Shown here one piece after another: positions 53,581 to 62,043 of a DNA stretch of 64,000 nucleotides. Source of the DNA: Neorhizobium alkalisoli (GTDB lineage Bacteria; Pseudomonadota; Alphaproteobacteria; Rhizobiales; Rhizobiaceae); assembly GCF_007829835.1 (NCBI RefSeq), contig NZ_VIWP01000017.1, positions 1-64,000 of the forward strand, in the 5' to 3' direction. A model generated the notes under the pieces. The model had not been told where the DNA came from, ran no database searches, and worked only from the letters and a program-made list of their open reading frames with translations. The stretch's first letter is position 1, and each line of letters opens with the position of its first letter. The position numbers and the translations under genes were made by a program.

Positions 53581-53748
53581 TTGCTGGGTGAGAGGCTGAC
53601 CTTCTCGGCAAGGACCGCGACGATAAGGACAGGAGTCTGCAATCGGGTGCATAACGCAGGCTGTCCAAAAGAAGCAATCAAAGCCCTGCGCAAACACGCT
53701 TTTCCCGAAATAAAACTGGGTTCGTTTGACGCATGCGTGATACCTGGA

Positions 53749-53773
53749 GGAACTTCGACGACGATCACCGGTT
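53749..53773 (+). promoter_or_regulatory. EcfG-like promoter motif for the 55-residue membrane protein
   Basis: GGAAC (53749-53753), 16 bases, GGTT (53770-53773), 25 bases before the ATG at 53799. Confidence 0.5.
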
Positions 53774-53798
53774 AATCCTCCTGACATGGAGGACCAAA

Positions 53799-53966
53799 AT
53801 GACCGACAACAATCCAATCGGGGTTAGCCCGCAACGTGACCGCCCGAGCGAGAAACGCAAAAGAGCTCAGATGGGCAAGGGATTTGTGATTGCCCTTGCC
53901 TGTTTTGCGATCATCATGTTTGCGATTTATTTCGCAATTGCGGGTTTCGGGATCGCGAAGGCCTGA
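53799..53966 (+). CDS. Small single-helix membrane protein (55 residues)
   Basis: The ATG is 7 bases after GGAGG. A charged N-terminus (MTDNNPIGVSPQRDRPSEKRKRAQ) precedes one helix (FVIALACFAIIMFAIYFAIAG) near the C-terminus. The Arg/Lys cluster before the helix predicts that the N-terminus stays in the cytoplasm. No family is recognised. The EcfG-like motif suggests stress induction. Confidence 0.65.
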   Translation: MTDNNPIGVSPQRDRPSEKRKRAQMGKGFVIALACFAIIMFAIYFAIAGFGIAKA

Positions 53967-54245
53967 CGCGAAAAGACCTTTACTCAAAGCCAGATAAGCG
54001 GATCTGCCGACAGCCCGACATTGGTGGACATCTGATCATGGTATATGCGGCATCTATCATGTTTCGCAGCGTCGCTGACGTCTGCGGCGCAGATCACTCC
54101 GGTTTGTCACGACAGATGCGCTTGGGTGAACTGTTCGGTTGCGAGGAGCCACGCATCACAACAGAACCCCCGCCGTGATTTTTATCGAACTTTTTCTCTT
54201 CAGCTTTGTTTGCTTTTCTGTAGGGAGAAAAAGGAAACATCCAAA

Positions 54246-54581
54246 ATGAAGAAATTACTCGCGGTCGGCCTGCTGACGATCGGCATGGCAACAAGCGCTC
54301 TCGCCCAGACCGGTGGTTCCGCCGGCGGAAATAGCTCCGGCGATTCCGGGTCGTCGAGCGGAAGTTCCTCTGCCGGTAACGGAACGTCGAATACTGGCGG
54401 CGCTTCTTCCGGCAATTCGGGCAATGCCAATGGCGGCTCCTCCAATGCAACCGGCTCCAGCAACAAGTCCGATCCGGCTTGCTCGACGGGCAATGGATCG
54501 GCGGCCTCACCAACCGCCGGCACGACGACGAATGGCGCCGATGCCAGCGCCGGCAAATCGGGCAGCGCCAGCGGCTGCTGA
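54246..54581 (+). CDS. Exported Gly/Ser/Asn-rich low-complexity protein
   Basis: The 111-residue product begins with a clear signal peptide (MKKLLAVGLLTIGMATSALAQ). The mature part is almost all Gly, Ser, Ala, Asn and Thr in irregular short repeats, with two Cys (one in DPACSTGNG, one as the C-terminal residue). Such sequences are disordered. The two cysteines could form a disulfide. The ATG follows AAGGAAA. A terminator lies 17 bases after the stop. No function is known. Confidence 0.7.
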   Translation: MKKLLAVGLLTIGMATSALAQTGGSAGGNSSGDSGSSSGSSSAGNGTSNTGGASSGNSGNANGGSSNATGSSNKSDPACSTGNGSAASPTAGTTTNGADASAGKSGSASGC

Positions 54582-54598
54582 CCTTTCTGCTTGACCGG

Positions 54599-54628
54599 AA
54601 TGCCCTCCGCTCGACAGTGGAGGGCATT
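54599..54628 (+). terminator. Hairpin terminator after the Gly/Ser-rich gene
   Basis: AATGCCCTCC (54599-54608) pairs with GGAGGGCATT (54619-54628). The T's are few (TTTC), so strength is moderate. Confidence 0.65.
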
Positions 54629-54840
54629 TCGATTTCCACCGGCGTTCGAGGTGTCGTCTGTTGTCGCAATGACGGAGCCAACATCCGGAAGGTTCATGGG
54701 ATGACCGAACGCGGTCATTTCGCCTCGAGAGATGACAGATCGCAGCGAGTGTGGGATCGAGTGACCTAAGACGGTAGCCAACGTCATCCGGCACCGCGAT
54801 GCCCTATTTGACCTTTGTCATTTTTAGCTGTCACGCCCCC

Positions 54841-54865
54841 GGAACTCAAAAGCGTTCCGAGAGTT
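54841..54865 (+). promoter_or_regulatory. EcfG-like promoter motif for the Rmf-like pair
   Basis: GGAAC (54841-54845), 16 bases, AGTT (54862-54865), 28 bases before the ATG at 54894. Confidence 0.5.
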
Positions 54866-54893
54866 TAAGCCCCGCAAGATCGATGGGGTATTG

Positions 54894-55082
54894 ATGACAG
54901 ACGAAACGTTGCAACATGCGGACAGCAGCCGCCTCTTTCCTCACAATCCAATTTATTTCAATGAAGGCCATTTAAGCGCCCTGAAAGGCCGGCGGAAAGC
55001 GTCCGAAAACCCCTATAAATTCGGTGACAATGCGTTCGCGCACGAGGCCTGGAATGCCGGCTTCAGGTCGGTGGCCCGATGA
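54894..55082 (+). CDS. Small protein resembling ribosome modulation factor (Rmf/CrpP-like)
   Basis: The 62-residue product ends with GRRKASENPYKFGDNAFAHEAWNAGFRS. This matches the short G-x-x-A, NPY, H-x-W-x-x-G-F pattern of the Rmf/CrpP-like family, whose E. coli founder dimerises 100S ribosomes in stationary phase. That resemblance is by eye only. The stop overlaps the ATG of the next small gene (ATGA). The upstream GGAAC motif is consistent with a survival role. Confidence 0.55.
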   Translation: MTDETLQHADSSRLFPHNPIYFNEGHLSALKGRRKASENPYKFGDNAFAHEAWNAGFRSVAR

Positions 55083-55258
55083 AATACGAAAAAGCCGCCG
55101 ATCAGCACGGGCTTCGGGAAGTCGTCCGCGTCACAGATTTCGCACTGAAGAACAAGCTGAAGAGCGACGAACAGCTGCGATTGATCACGCTGCTCGGGTC
55201 ATTTGCGACACGGCAGGAGTTGCTGATGAATGCCCGGCTGGGCTCCAAAATCAGGTAA
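55079..55258 (+). CDS. Small hypothetical protein (59 residues), coupled to the Rmf-like gene
   Basis: The ATG at 55079 overlaps the upstream TGA. The product starts MKYEKAADQHGLREVVRVTD and continues with a helical region (FALKNKLKSDEQLRLITLLG) to a TAA at 55256-55258. It is basic and soluble, with no known family. The ATGA overlap is the main evidence that it is real. Confidence 0.5.
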   Translation: MKYEKAADQHGLREVVRVTDFALKNKLKSDEQLRLITLLGSFATRQELLMNARLGSKIR

Positions 55259-55404
55259 AAGATCAATTCTTGGATTGATGCAGGCATACCGTGATCGTTT
55301 GCGTTGGTTTTCATATCGCAACGGGGCGGCCTGGCTGACGACCTACCATCGCTATCACTGTTGCCTGAGCCCTCGCATCTCTCGATCACGAGTGTTGCAG
55401 GCTG

Positions 55405-55429
55405 GAACCTCGAGCTGTTTCAAGTGTTT
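55405..55429 (+). promoter_or_regulatory. EcfG-type promoter for the BA14K-like gene
   Basis: GGAAC (55405-55409), 16 bases, TGTT (55426-55429), 26 bases before the ATG at 55456. Confidence 0.6.
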
Positions 55430-55455
55430 ATGGCTTATTACAAAAGGAGAATTTT

Positions 55456-55893
55456 ATGATCCGGCTTACAAAAGCGCTTTGCGCGCTTTCGATCTCTGCT
55501 GTTGTGGCGTTGACATCCTTCACTGGCGCATCGGCAATGCCGATTTCCAGCATATCGACACCCCACGTGTCCAATGTCGAACAGGTGCAGTTTCGCAACG
55601 ACCGTCGTGAGCGACGTCACTGGAATGGCAACCATCGTAACTGGAGACGTCACGACGGACGTCATGGACGTTATTATAACGGCCGCCATCATCACGGCTC
55701 GCGCGCAGGCGCCGTCCTCGGCGGGCTGGCTGCCGGCGCGATCATCGGCGGGGCTCTTGCCAGCCAGCCGCGTGCATCCGGTGGCTCGCATGTCAGCTGG
55801 TGTTCGTCGCATTATCGGACCTATCGCGCTTCCGACAACACATACGTGCCGCGCGCCGGCGTGCGGGCGCAGTGCAACTCGCCCTATAATTAA
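55456..55893 (+). CDS. BA14K-family exported protein
   Basis: The 145-residue protein has a signal peptide (LCALSISAVVALTSFTGASA) and an Arg/His-rich middle (RRERRHWNGNHRNWRRHDGRHG). A glycine-zipper-like helix (AGAVLGGLAAGAIIGGALAS) leads to the BA14K C-terminus with SWCSSHYRTYRASDNTYVPRAGVRAQC. Brucella BA14K is an immunoreactive, lectin-like protein. It should sit in the periplasm or outer membrane. An AAAGGAG site lies 8 bases before the ATG. Confidence 0.88.
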   Translation: MIRLTKALCALSISAVVALTSFTGASAMPISSISTPHVSNVEQVQFRNDRRERRHWNGNHRNWRRHDGRHGRYYNGRHHHGSRAGAVLGGLAAGAIIGGALASQPRASGGSHVSWCSSHYRTYRASDNTYVPRAGVRAQCNSPYN

Positions 55894-55946
55894 GGTGTGA
55901 TACACCTTAGGTCGCAGGGGCGTGTTTCTGGCATCAGATGAGTAAG

Positions 55947-55979
55947 ACGGGGTCGGCGGTGAAAATCGCCCGACCCCGT
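55947..55979 (+). terminator. Terminator hairpin after the BA14K-like gene
   Basis: ACGGGGTCGG (55947-55956) pairs with CCGACCCCGT (55970-55979), then TTGGTT. It lies about 54 bases after the stop. Confidence 0.7.
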
Positions 55980-56292
55980 TTGGTTGCCTGGAGAGATCGC
56001 TGCCCGAGCTTTGTCCACGATAGAAAAAGCATGAGGACGTTGGCACATGCGAAAAGCGATCCATCGCTGAATGAAACAGATGCCAGGCATGCGCGTCCAT
56101 GAGAGCCCGTGCTGACCAATCCTTGTTCCTGGTTCGTCGTGGTCGCTTCTTGGGTGACGTAGGTGGTCTGCGGCCTTGGCCAGGAACCGAGATCGTCAAG
56201 CGAGAGATCGGCACGAAAACCGGTCTATTTTATTCCCTTTGCAACCAGTTCGCTCTCCAGACATTAAGTGGTCCAGACAGGAGAGAGCGACC
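55980..56292. other. Gene-free interval
   Basis: These 313 bases contain an isolated GGAAC at 56182 without a matching -10. No gene is recognised. Confidence 0.35.
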
Positions 56293-56535
56293 ATGATGAT
56301 TATCGACGATTGGCTGGAAGACCGGATCTACGAACACCGTTTCAATGAACTGGAAAGCAGTGACGCGGCCGAATTTGCGATGTTGGGAGGCATCATCCGA
56401 GCGCAAGCCGTCGCCGCCGGTTATCGTATTGAGGTCCTGGAAAGCGCGTGCGGCGGCGATATTCCAGCCTACCTTCTGGCGCAGCACTCGGCCATGGTTC
56501 AACGCCTAAAGAAGCCGCAGCCGGCGATGGCCTAG
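56293..56535 (+). CDS. Small hypothetical protein (80 residues)
   Basis: The ATG at 56293 follows GAGAGAG. The product begins MMIIDDWLEDRIYEHRFNELESSDAAEF, continues with a helix (LGGIIRAQAVAAGYRIEVLESACGGD) and ends in a polar tail. It is acidic and soluble. I recognise no family. Confidence 0.5.
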   Translation: MMIIDDWLEDRIYEHRFNELESSDAAEFAMLGGIIRAQAVAAGYRIEVLESACGGDIPAYLLAQHSAMVQRLKKPQPAMA

Positions 56536-56912
56536 GGACAGGCCTGCGACCGGGCAATGGAACAAAGATCTTGCTTTACTCCAGTGCTGCTGACACTTCG
56601 AAACGCGCCGGCATAGCTTTTCAGGTGCCGCAATGGTTCGTCAGCGCGTGTTGGGCAGCGCGGTTAGCTAAGAGCTACGCCTTTCGCCCGGAGCAAAGGC
56701 CGACCTGGATGGGTTATCAGCGGCTTTCGACGGGGCAGTCGCGTGAACTTTTGAAAACCGATCGGGCCTTTTTTGGCGCGACAGCATCGCTGAGATATTC
56801 GCGCCGCCTGAAATAGCGCGATGACTAAGCCTCCTCACTTCCGACGGAAAAAGTCTGTTGAAGGCGATGTCTGGATAAGCAATCGAGAGCGAATAAGCTA
56901 TATCACGCGGCC
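56536..56912. other. Interval without a recognised gene
   Basis: These 377 bases hold an open frame in the plus direction that I cannot link to a family or ribosome site. No repeats are seen. Confidence 0.35.
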
Positions 56913-57143
56913 ATGAGCCATACTGCCGATGATCGCCGTGCCATTTTTGACCGCATCCGCACCAAGGCATCAAATGCCGGCCTGAAATTCGAAGACGACC
57001 CGCTCTTTTTGGAATGGGTCGAGCAATGGATAGCAGGCGAAATGGAGACTGGAGAATTGCGAAGCCGCTATCTTCGGCTGGTCCACGAGCAGGAGCAGGA
57101 ACGCAAGCGGTTACGTCAGCGCGGCCAGACCAGCACTCTTTGA
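56913..57143 (+). CDS. Small hypothetical protein (76 residues) next to the IS66 fragment
   Basis: The product MSHTADDRRAIFDRIRTKAS is followed by a Trp-containing helix (FLEWVEQWIAGEMETGELR) and a basic coiled tail (LRLVHEQEQERKRLRQRG). The start lacks a strong ribosome site. The pattern of helices resembles small antitoxin-like or accessory proteins but no family is assigned. It ends 17 bases before the IS66 homology. Confidence 0.5.
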   Translation: MSHTADDRRAIFDRIRTKASNAGLKFEDDPLFLEWVEQWIAGEMETGELRSRYLRLVHEQEQERKRLRQRGQTSTL

Positions 57144-57159
57144 ACAGCGAAATTGCCGC

Positions 57160-57668
57160 TTGGGCATCGACAGCAGAGGACTGGCGAAGGGAAAGACCGA
57201 TACGGGCCGCATCTGGACCTATGTCCGGGACGATCGGCCCTTCGCAGGCACCTCACCGCCGGCCGCAATTTACTATGCCTCGCGAGATCGACGGCAGGAG
57301 CATCCAGAGCGCCACTTGAAGACCTTCACCGGCATTCTGCAGGCGGACGCTTATGGCGGCTATAATCCGCTGTTCAAGGCTGATCGCGATCCAAATCCGC
57401 TAAGGCAGGCGTTTTGTTGGGCACACTCGCGGCGCAAATTTTTCCTGCTCGCCGACATCGCCGCAAACGCCAAGCGTGGAATGAACGCCGCTCCGATCTC
57501 GCCTATGGCGCTCGAAGCCGTCAAACGGATCGATGACCTGTTTGATATCGAGCGGGAGATCAACGGGTTTGACGCCGATCAACGCCTGGAACGTCGTCAC
57601 AACGAAAGTCTGCCGCTCGTCGATGATCTGCAGGTCTGGCTTCAAACCGAGCGGGCAAAGCTGTCACG
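57160..57668 (+). mobile_element. IS66-family transposase (TnpC) fragment
   Basis: About 170 residues match the central part of IS66 transposases: KGKTDTGRIWTYVRDDRPFAGTSPPAAIYYASRDRRQEHPERHLK, FTGILQADAYGGYN, and RQAFCWAHSRRKFF. They end at VDDLQVWLQTERAKLSR. The N-terminal domains and the C-terminal end are missing, no partner tnpA/tnpB genes are present and no terminal inverted repeats are seen. The homology stops abruptly near 57668, where a secreted-protein stub begins on the other strand. The element is dead. Confidence 0.82.
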
Positions 57669-57729
57669 CTGCGAGCGCGGGCGTCGAGAACGCCATCGCT
57701 ACGGCCAGCGCAAGATATTTAAGCTTCAT
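57664..57729 (-). pseudogene. Secreted-protein gene truncated to its signal peptide by the IS66 fragment
   Basis: On the minus strand a ribosome site (GAGAGGG) is followed 8 bases later by ATG at 57729. The 21 codons give MKLKYLALAVAMAFSTPALA plus Ala, a textbook signal peptide with an A-x-A cleavage site. The frame then hits TGA at the junction with IS66 sequence. The body of the gene has been lost. The AT-rich DNA to the right presumably carries its promoter. Confidence 0.65.
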
Positions 57730-58091
57730 CTGGAAGTCCCTCTCCATAGCCATGATTAGCAAAAGGTAAATATGCATGAAGAGGAAGAGGAGTCCAGAAT
57801 AGGCAAGCCTACATAATTGACGATAGGCAATTGCCGTCGATAAAAACGCTGAAAATTTGAATTTTTATTCGGTCATGAGATCTTTATTTGGAAATTAAAC
57901 ACATATGTCCGTCGCAGAATTACAGAGGCATGCTTTAATCCGCCCACATCGAAGTGTATAAAAAATCATCAAAAGACTATATGTTAGGCTTTCCGCGCAA
58001 AACGATGCTTATTGTCGCAATATAGATTCTCATCAATCTGGCCTGATACGTTCCCGATGGCTGGAGCGCCGCACGAGACCGAACGGGATCG

Positions 58092-58157
58092 CAAAACAAC
58101 AAAACCCGGCTGAGGGCCGGGTCTTGAGGGCTAGGCACACTTCTAAAAGGAAGTATT
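58092..58157 (-). ncRNA. Candidate small RNA (about 65 nt)
   Basis: A promoter-like pair on the minus strand (TTGACC at 58190-58185, 16-base spacer, TACATT at 58168-58163) would start transcription near 58157. A terminator (ACCCGGC, CCTCA loop, GCCGGGT, 58122-58104) with a T-rich tail TTTTGTTGTTTT would end it near 58092. The predicted RNA starts with a small CUUC/GAAG hairpin and a pyrimidine run CUUCCUUUU that could pair with ribosome sites. No protein is encoded. I cannot match it to a named family. Confidence 0.45.
58104..58122 (-). terminator. Rho-independent terminator with no protein gene upstream
   Basis: The stem ACCCGGC/GCCGGGT with a 5-base loop is followed on the minus strand by TTTTGTTGTTTT. 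Confidence 0.75.
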
Positions 58158-58827
58158 ACGGTAATGTAAACATGTATTGTTTTGGGTCAATAGAAAACGC
58201 AACGAGATAGTGAGTCAATCACGCATTCTCTCGCCCGTCGAGCACGGACCTCGGTGCTGCAGCCTTACGCAATAAAGGCAGCGCATGACGATAACCCCCT
58301 CCATTGACAAAGGCGCTCATCGGACCCGTCCACCTTAGAGCCTCGTGAAGGGGGCAGGCTTTGACATTCCTGAGTGATAAGAACCGAGCCGAGCGAGCCG
58401 CCGAAGCGTCTTGATGCGCAAACGGGATTTTCTTCTCACTTTACCTTCCTCCGGCCAATTCCACCAGATCCCGAGCGCTACGGCGGCAGAACATCGAGCG
58501 CGGCCTGACTGCCAGCACGATCGCAAGCAATAGAACGCACATCACAGGCGCAATGACGTCCAGAAGAATTCGTGTGGACCGGCTTGCCTATGGCCCGAAC
58601 GAACCGCGAAGCTGGCGGGCTGGCAGTCGCGCGCCAACCTTTTAGTCGACGTTGACGGGCAAAACCAAGAACCAGGGAAATACAGGGCCCCCACCAGCGC
58701 CGAAATAGACGCGACTGAAATCGGCGCTAACCACGTAACGCAAGAAGCCGTGATTCCAATTTTTCCCTCACCTTTACCAATACTTTTACGCATTCATGCA
58801 AAAACTCGGGAAGAGGCGGATAATCGT

Positions 58828-60351
58828 ATGAACTTGTGGGCTCAACTTCTTCCAAACCTTGCAATCGTCGCAATAACGACGGTCATCTGGGCACTTGCGC
58901 GAAAGTCTGTGGATCGCTTCAGCGCGCGATTTCAAAAGGCAGCATTTGGCCTACTCATGGCTGCTGGCGTCTTCGCCACAATGAGCTTCCCGTTCGAGTT
59001 CATACCGGGTGTCTTTCTCGATTCACGTTACACGCTGCTTGCGATTGCCGGATATTTTGGCGGCCCATGGGGTGCGGCACTTCCCTTGGTCGTTTCCCTC
59101 GTCAAGCGGCTCTCCCTCGGCGGCCAAGGTATCGAGACGGCAATTCCGATCATCCTTGCCGCAACGCTTGGCGGCCTCGGGATCAGATATCTCTTCCGAC
59201 GTGATATCGCAAAATTCCGGGCCCTGCTGCTCCTGGCACCCATGGCTGCGTTAAGCGGGGTCGCGGGCTTTTATTATCGCTTTCCGATGGTGATGTGGGC
59301 CAAGATCACCAGCGAGACAAGCGGTCCACTTGCCTTGGTCATTGCGCTGACGACCATTCTCGCCGGCGCCGCGCTGATCCATGAGTACCGCCTTGAACGC
59401 GACCTCAATCTGGCGCAGCGTCGACTTACAGATGCCGTCGAGAACATGGCCGATGGGCTGGCGATCTATGACAAAGAGGGTCGGCTCGCCTTCCACAACA
59501 GTCGCTACCACGAGATATTTCCAGCGACAGCAGATGTCCGCGTTCACGGAACTCCGCTGATTTCCATCCTGATGACCGCCTGGGAACGTGGTGAGGAGGC
59601 GGCGCCGGAAGAGGAACGTCATGCGGTTGCGAAAAGGATCGTGGGAGATCTGGGAAAGCCTGCTGACCGCCTGTTTCGCCTTGGTGATGGTCGCTGGATC
59701 TCGGCCCGCCAGCGCCCGACCGACGATCATGGAACTGCCGTGCTCTATTGCGACGTGACGACGAAAATCGAGCATGATGCCCAACTTACGGTGCTCAACG
59801 AACAGCTTTCGAAACTGGCTACCACGGATCCCTTGACGGGCCTTGCAAACCGGCGACTGTTCGAAGAGCAGCTCAAGCTTGCAGGTGAACAGGCGGGAAG
59901 AGGCAACCTTCAAGTGAGCCTGCTGATGATCGACGTCGACTTCTTCAAGTCGTTCAACGACGCCTACGGACACCGGGCAGGCGATAACTGCCTGCGGGCG
60001 ATTGCCCAGACGGTTTGCGACGTATTTTCCTCCATGCCGAATGCAACAACAGCACGCTACGGCGGCGAGGAGCTAGCGGTCATTTTGCCGGGTGTCGGCG
60101 CAGGACAAGCTATGGCAATGGCGACGCTCCTTATTGCGAATGTGCGTTCTCTTGGGGTTTTGCATCCCGTTGCCCCAGATGCCATTGTGACTGTCAGCGT
60201 CGGTGTCGCCACCTCCACGGCTGACTTCGATCTCGAGGCTGAGCTCGTCCAGCAGGCCGATCACGCCCTGTACGAAGCAAAGGCAAGCGGCCGAAATTGC
60301 GTACGACAATACGCTCTCTCGAATTTGGGAGGGATGAACGCGAACGGATGA
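58828..60351 (+). CDS. Membrane diguanylate cyclase: 5TM LytS-type sensor, PAS-like, GGDEF
   Basis: The product is 507 residues from the ATG at 58828 (GAGGCGG upstream). Five to six N-terminal helices (about 5-190) include the LytS/5TMR-LYT pattern SRYTLLAIAGYFGGPWGAALPLVVSLVKR. A PAS-like segment follows (RRLTDAVENMADGLAIYDKEGRLAFHNSRY, about 195-320), then GGDEF (LATTDPLTGLANRRLFEEQL, DVDFFKSFNDAYGHRAGDNCL, RYGGEELAVILP). The GGEEL active site should make cyclic di-GMP from GTP. The RxxD inhibitory site five residues upstream is absent, so feedback inhibition is not expected. Confidence 0.92.
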   Translation: MNLWAQLLPNLAIVAITTVIWALARKSVDRFSARFQKAAFGLLMAAGVFATMSFPFEFIPGVFLDSRYTLLAIAGYFGGPWGAALPLVVSLVKRLSLGGQGIETAIPIILAATLGGLGIRYLFRRDIAKFRALLLLAPMAALSGVAGFYYRFPMVMWAKITSETSGPLALVIALTTILAGAALIHEYRLERDLNLAQRRLTDAVENMADGLAIYDKEGRLAFHNSRYHEIFPATADVRVHGTPLISILMTAWERGEEAAPEEERHAVAKRIVGDLGKPADRLFRLGDGRWISARQRPTDDHGTAVLYCDVTTKIEHDAQLTVLNEQLSKLATTDPLTGLANRRLFEEQLKLAGEQAGRGNLQVSLLMIDVDFFKSFNDAYGHRAGDNCLRAIAQTVCDVFSSMPNATTARYGGEELAVILPGVGAGQAMAMATLLIANVRSLGVLHPVAPDAIVTVSVGVATSTADFDLEAELVQQADHALYEAKASGRNCVRQYALSNLGGMNANG

Positions 60352-60493
60352 AAAGACGATGTCGCATCGCCACCCTTGAAGCGATTTACCGCTGACATCT
60401 GGATTTATGGTGCACAACGCGGAGCGGTCGAAAAAGCCCGACCCGTCAGTCCCACCCCATCATATCTTCGGGAAATTGTCGGTGGGGAGACAA

Positions 60494-60616
60494 ATGCTCG
60501 CAAGCAAAAACGATGAAGAGCATCGGAGAAATCAGCATAGAGGCGACCGCAAGGGCGTGATTTCGGGAATTCTCGACACGTTCCGGTCGGATTGGCCGCA
60601 GCCGCAGGAGGCTTAG
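60494..60616 (+). CDS. Possible 40-residue small protein
   Basis: The ATG at 60494 follows GGGGAG by 5 bases. The peptide MLASKNDEEHRRNQHRGDRK leads into GVISGILDTFRSDWPQP and a TAG at 60614-60616. It is hydrophilic with a short helix. It rests on ribosome-site spacing alone and could be spurious. The rest of 60352-60719 holds nothing recognised. Confidence 0.3.
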   Translation: MLASKNDEEHRRNQHRGDRKGVISGILDTFRSDWPQPQEA

Positions 60617-60719
60617 CAAAGCGCCGCGGCAGCAGAAGCCGGGACCGACTGCGCCCGTCCGGTACGTTCCGCTTCAGGCATCCCTCGTGTCGTTCTTCAA
60701 AACCGTCATCAGGCTTTCA

Positions 60720-61349
60720 TTATCGCAGCAGCCCGTCGAGATCGAACGCATCCCAACCAGCAAGCTTTGCGTCCGGGTCCTCGGTTTTCTCTCGAGCGGC
60801 CTTCTTTTGCTTGCCTGCTTTTTTCAAGGATCGCGTCAGCTTCGCCTGATAGGCGGCCCGACGCCGTTTTTCGGCTTTGGCCTCCGCATCCTCTTCTCGC
60901 CACTCGTCCACGGCTCCGCGATCAAGCAGGTCCTCAACGACCTTCGGATCAAAGACATGAAATGTGATTTTCCGGGCGCGCCCGGCCAGACGAACAGTCC
61001 TCGTTCCGGCACTGGGCAGACGCCCGTCGGCAAGCCAACGATGCCGTTCACTGGTCTTGATGGTGAGGATATCCTGAATTTCGCGCGGGATCACCGGAAG
61101 GGTGTCGGCCTCCGCCACCGTTCTGGCGATGACGGCCGCGGCGGCATTGAAGGCGGCCTTCTCCCTTGCAGGCATGACCAGCGTAACCTCTGTGCCTTCG
61201 AGGATGACGGACTTTTTCGATGACGCGGAGAGCCGCGCCTGAATTTCCTGCAGAATGCCTTTCGCACGCACGGCTGAGCCCAGCGTCGCTGCCGTTGGGA
61301 GCGCCCATGTTTTCAGAAGCTCTATCTCTGTTTTTTGTTTGTTCGGCAT
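60720..61349 (-). CDS. Conserved hypothetical protein with helix-turn-helix-like core and basic tail
   Basis: The product is 209 residues from MPNKQKTEIELLKTWALP at 61349; an ATG at 61400 with GGAG 5 bases upstream would add 17 residues and is a real alternative. The middle contains REIQDILTIKTSERHRWLADGRLPSAG, which resembles a MerR/excisionase-type helix-turn-helix and wing. The C-terminus is strongly basic (AKAEKRRRAAYQAKLTRSLKKAGKQKKAAREK), ending in the acidic DPDAKLAGWDAFDLDGLL. It may bind DNA. No family name is known to me. Confidence 0.65.
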   Translation of the reverse strand: MPNKQKTEIELLKTWALPTAATLGSAVRAKGILQEIQARLSASSKKSVILEGTEVTLVMPAREKAAFNAAAAVIARTVAEADTLPVIPREIQDILTIKTSERHRWLADGRLPSAGTRTVRLAGRARKITFHVFDPKVVEDLLDRGAVDEWREEDAEAKAEKRRRAAYQAKLTRSLKKAGKQKKAAREKTEDPDAKLAGWDAFDLDGLLR

Positions 61350-61484
61350 GCGTTTTAGATGGGATGTTCCACGATCCTCTTCAACGCGTCTCAGGAGCAT
61401 TCTGCTCCACCTACCGGCGTGAAACAAACGATGAGGCCTGCAAAAGTACGAAGGTACGAAATGACTTTGCAGCGGCGCCGCTGA

Positions 61485-61793
61485 TCAACGAGGCGACATG
61501 CACCGAAGCCGCCCGCCGCCGGCTCCAGCATAGGTGTCGCTGACGGCATCGTATTTCATTGTGTAGCGGGCCGCGCACCATTTGATGTGCCTAACCTCAT
61601 CCGGTGTAAGGACCGATGCCTCAGTGGCTGTCGCCTCCTGGACGTCTCCGGCATAAGCTGAAACAGCTTGCTGTCGGCTCGCCTGTGTCCCGGCCTCCTC
61701 CGGCATCCGCAAAGCGTAGGCTGGTGCCTGGAAAGATCCCAGGAAAACCGAGCCGAAGAAAGCGATTGAAGCGAATTTTGCGACCGTGGACAT
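61485..61793 (-). CDS. BA14K-like exported small protein
   Basis: The 102-residue product starts at the ATG at 61793, which begins a signal peptide (MSTVAKFASIAFFGSVFLGSF, then APAYA). The C-terminus HIKWCAARYTMKYDAVSDTYAGAGGGRLRC has the two cysteines and the W-C-x3-Y and D-T-Y spacing of the BA14K domain. It lacks the glycine-zipper helix and Arg/His-rich middle of the copy at 55456. An exact EcfG-type promoter (CGTT -10) lies just upstream. Confidence 0.7.
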   Translation of the reverse strand: MSTVAKFASIAFFGSVFLGSFQAPAYALRMPEEAGTQASRQQAVSAYAGDVQEATATEASVLTPDEVRHIKWCAARYTMKYDAVSDTYAGAGGGRLRCMSPR

Positions 61794-61823
61794 AAACGAC
61801 ACCAGATGATTGTTCGTCAAAGC

Positions 61824-61849
61824 AACGGTATTTCCAGGGTTTTCGTTCC
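61824..61849 (-). promoter_or_regulatory. EcfG-type promoter for the BA14K-like gene at 61793
   Basis: The minus strand reads GGAAC, 17 bases, CGTT, ending 30 bases before the ATG. Confidence 0.7.
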
Positions 61850-62043
61850 ATTCCGCGCATTTTCTGGCGCGAGCGATGCATAGGCTCAACCGAATGGGCG
61901 AAAGAATGCCATCACGACGAGGGCGGTTATGATCACGATCGCAATGCGCTCGATCCAGATTCGAAGCGCCGGTCGGGCTCTGCTCCGGTTCACGCAGTCA
62001 TAAACGAATTGTGCGAGCGTTTCGAATGGACCCATCGACTGGA

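Larger units (their letters stand above)
57760..58827. other. Long AT-rich non-coding interval with a candidate small RNA
   Basis: These 1068 bases between the IS66 junction and the diguanylate cyclase gene lack recognisable protein genes. The AT content at 57770-58060 is clearly above that of the neighbours. The only well-formed unit is the short minus-strand transcript predicted at 58092-58157. Confidence 0.45.

Noticed and set aside
54045..54245. Extended in-frame start for the Gly/Ser-rich protein
   Set aside because: The signal peptide starts at 54246 after a ribosome-site-like AAGGAAA; the upstream residues do not look coding.
55620..55700. Clustered CGTCATGGACG-like short repeats in the BA14K-like gene, considered as a CRISPR-like or tandem repeat
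   Set aside because: They arise from Arg/His/Gly-rich codons within a normal coding region; spacing is irregular and there are no spacers.
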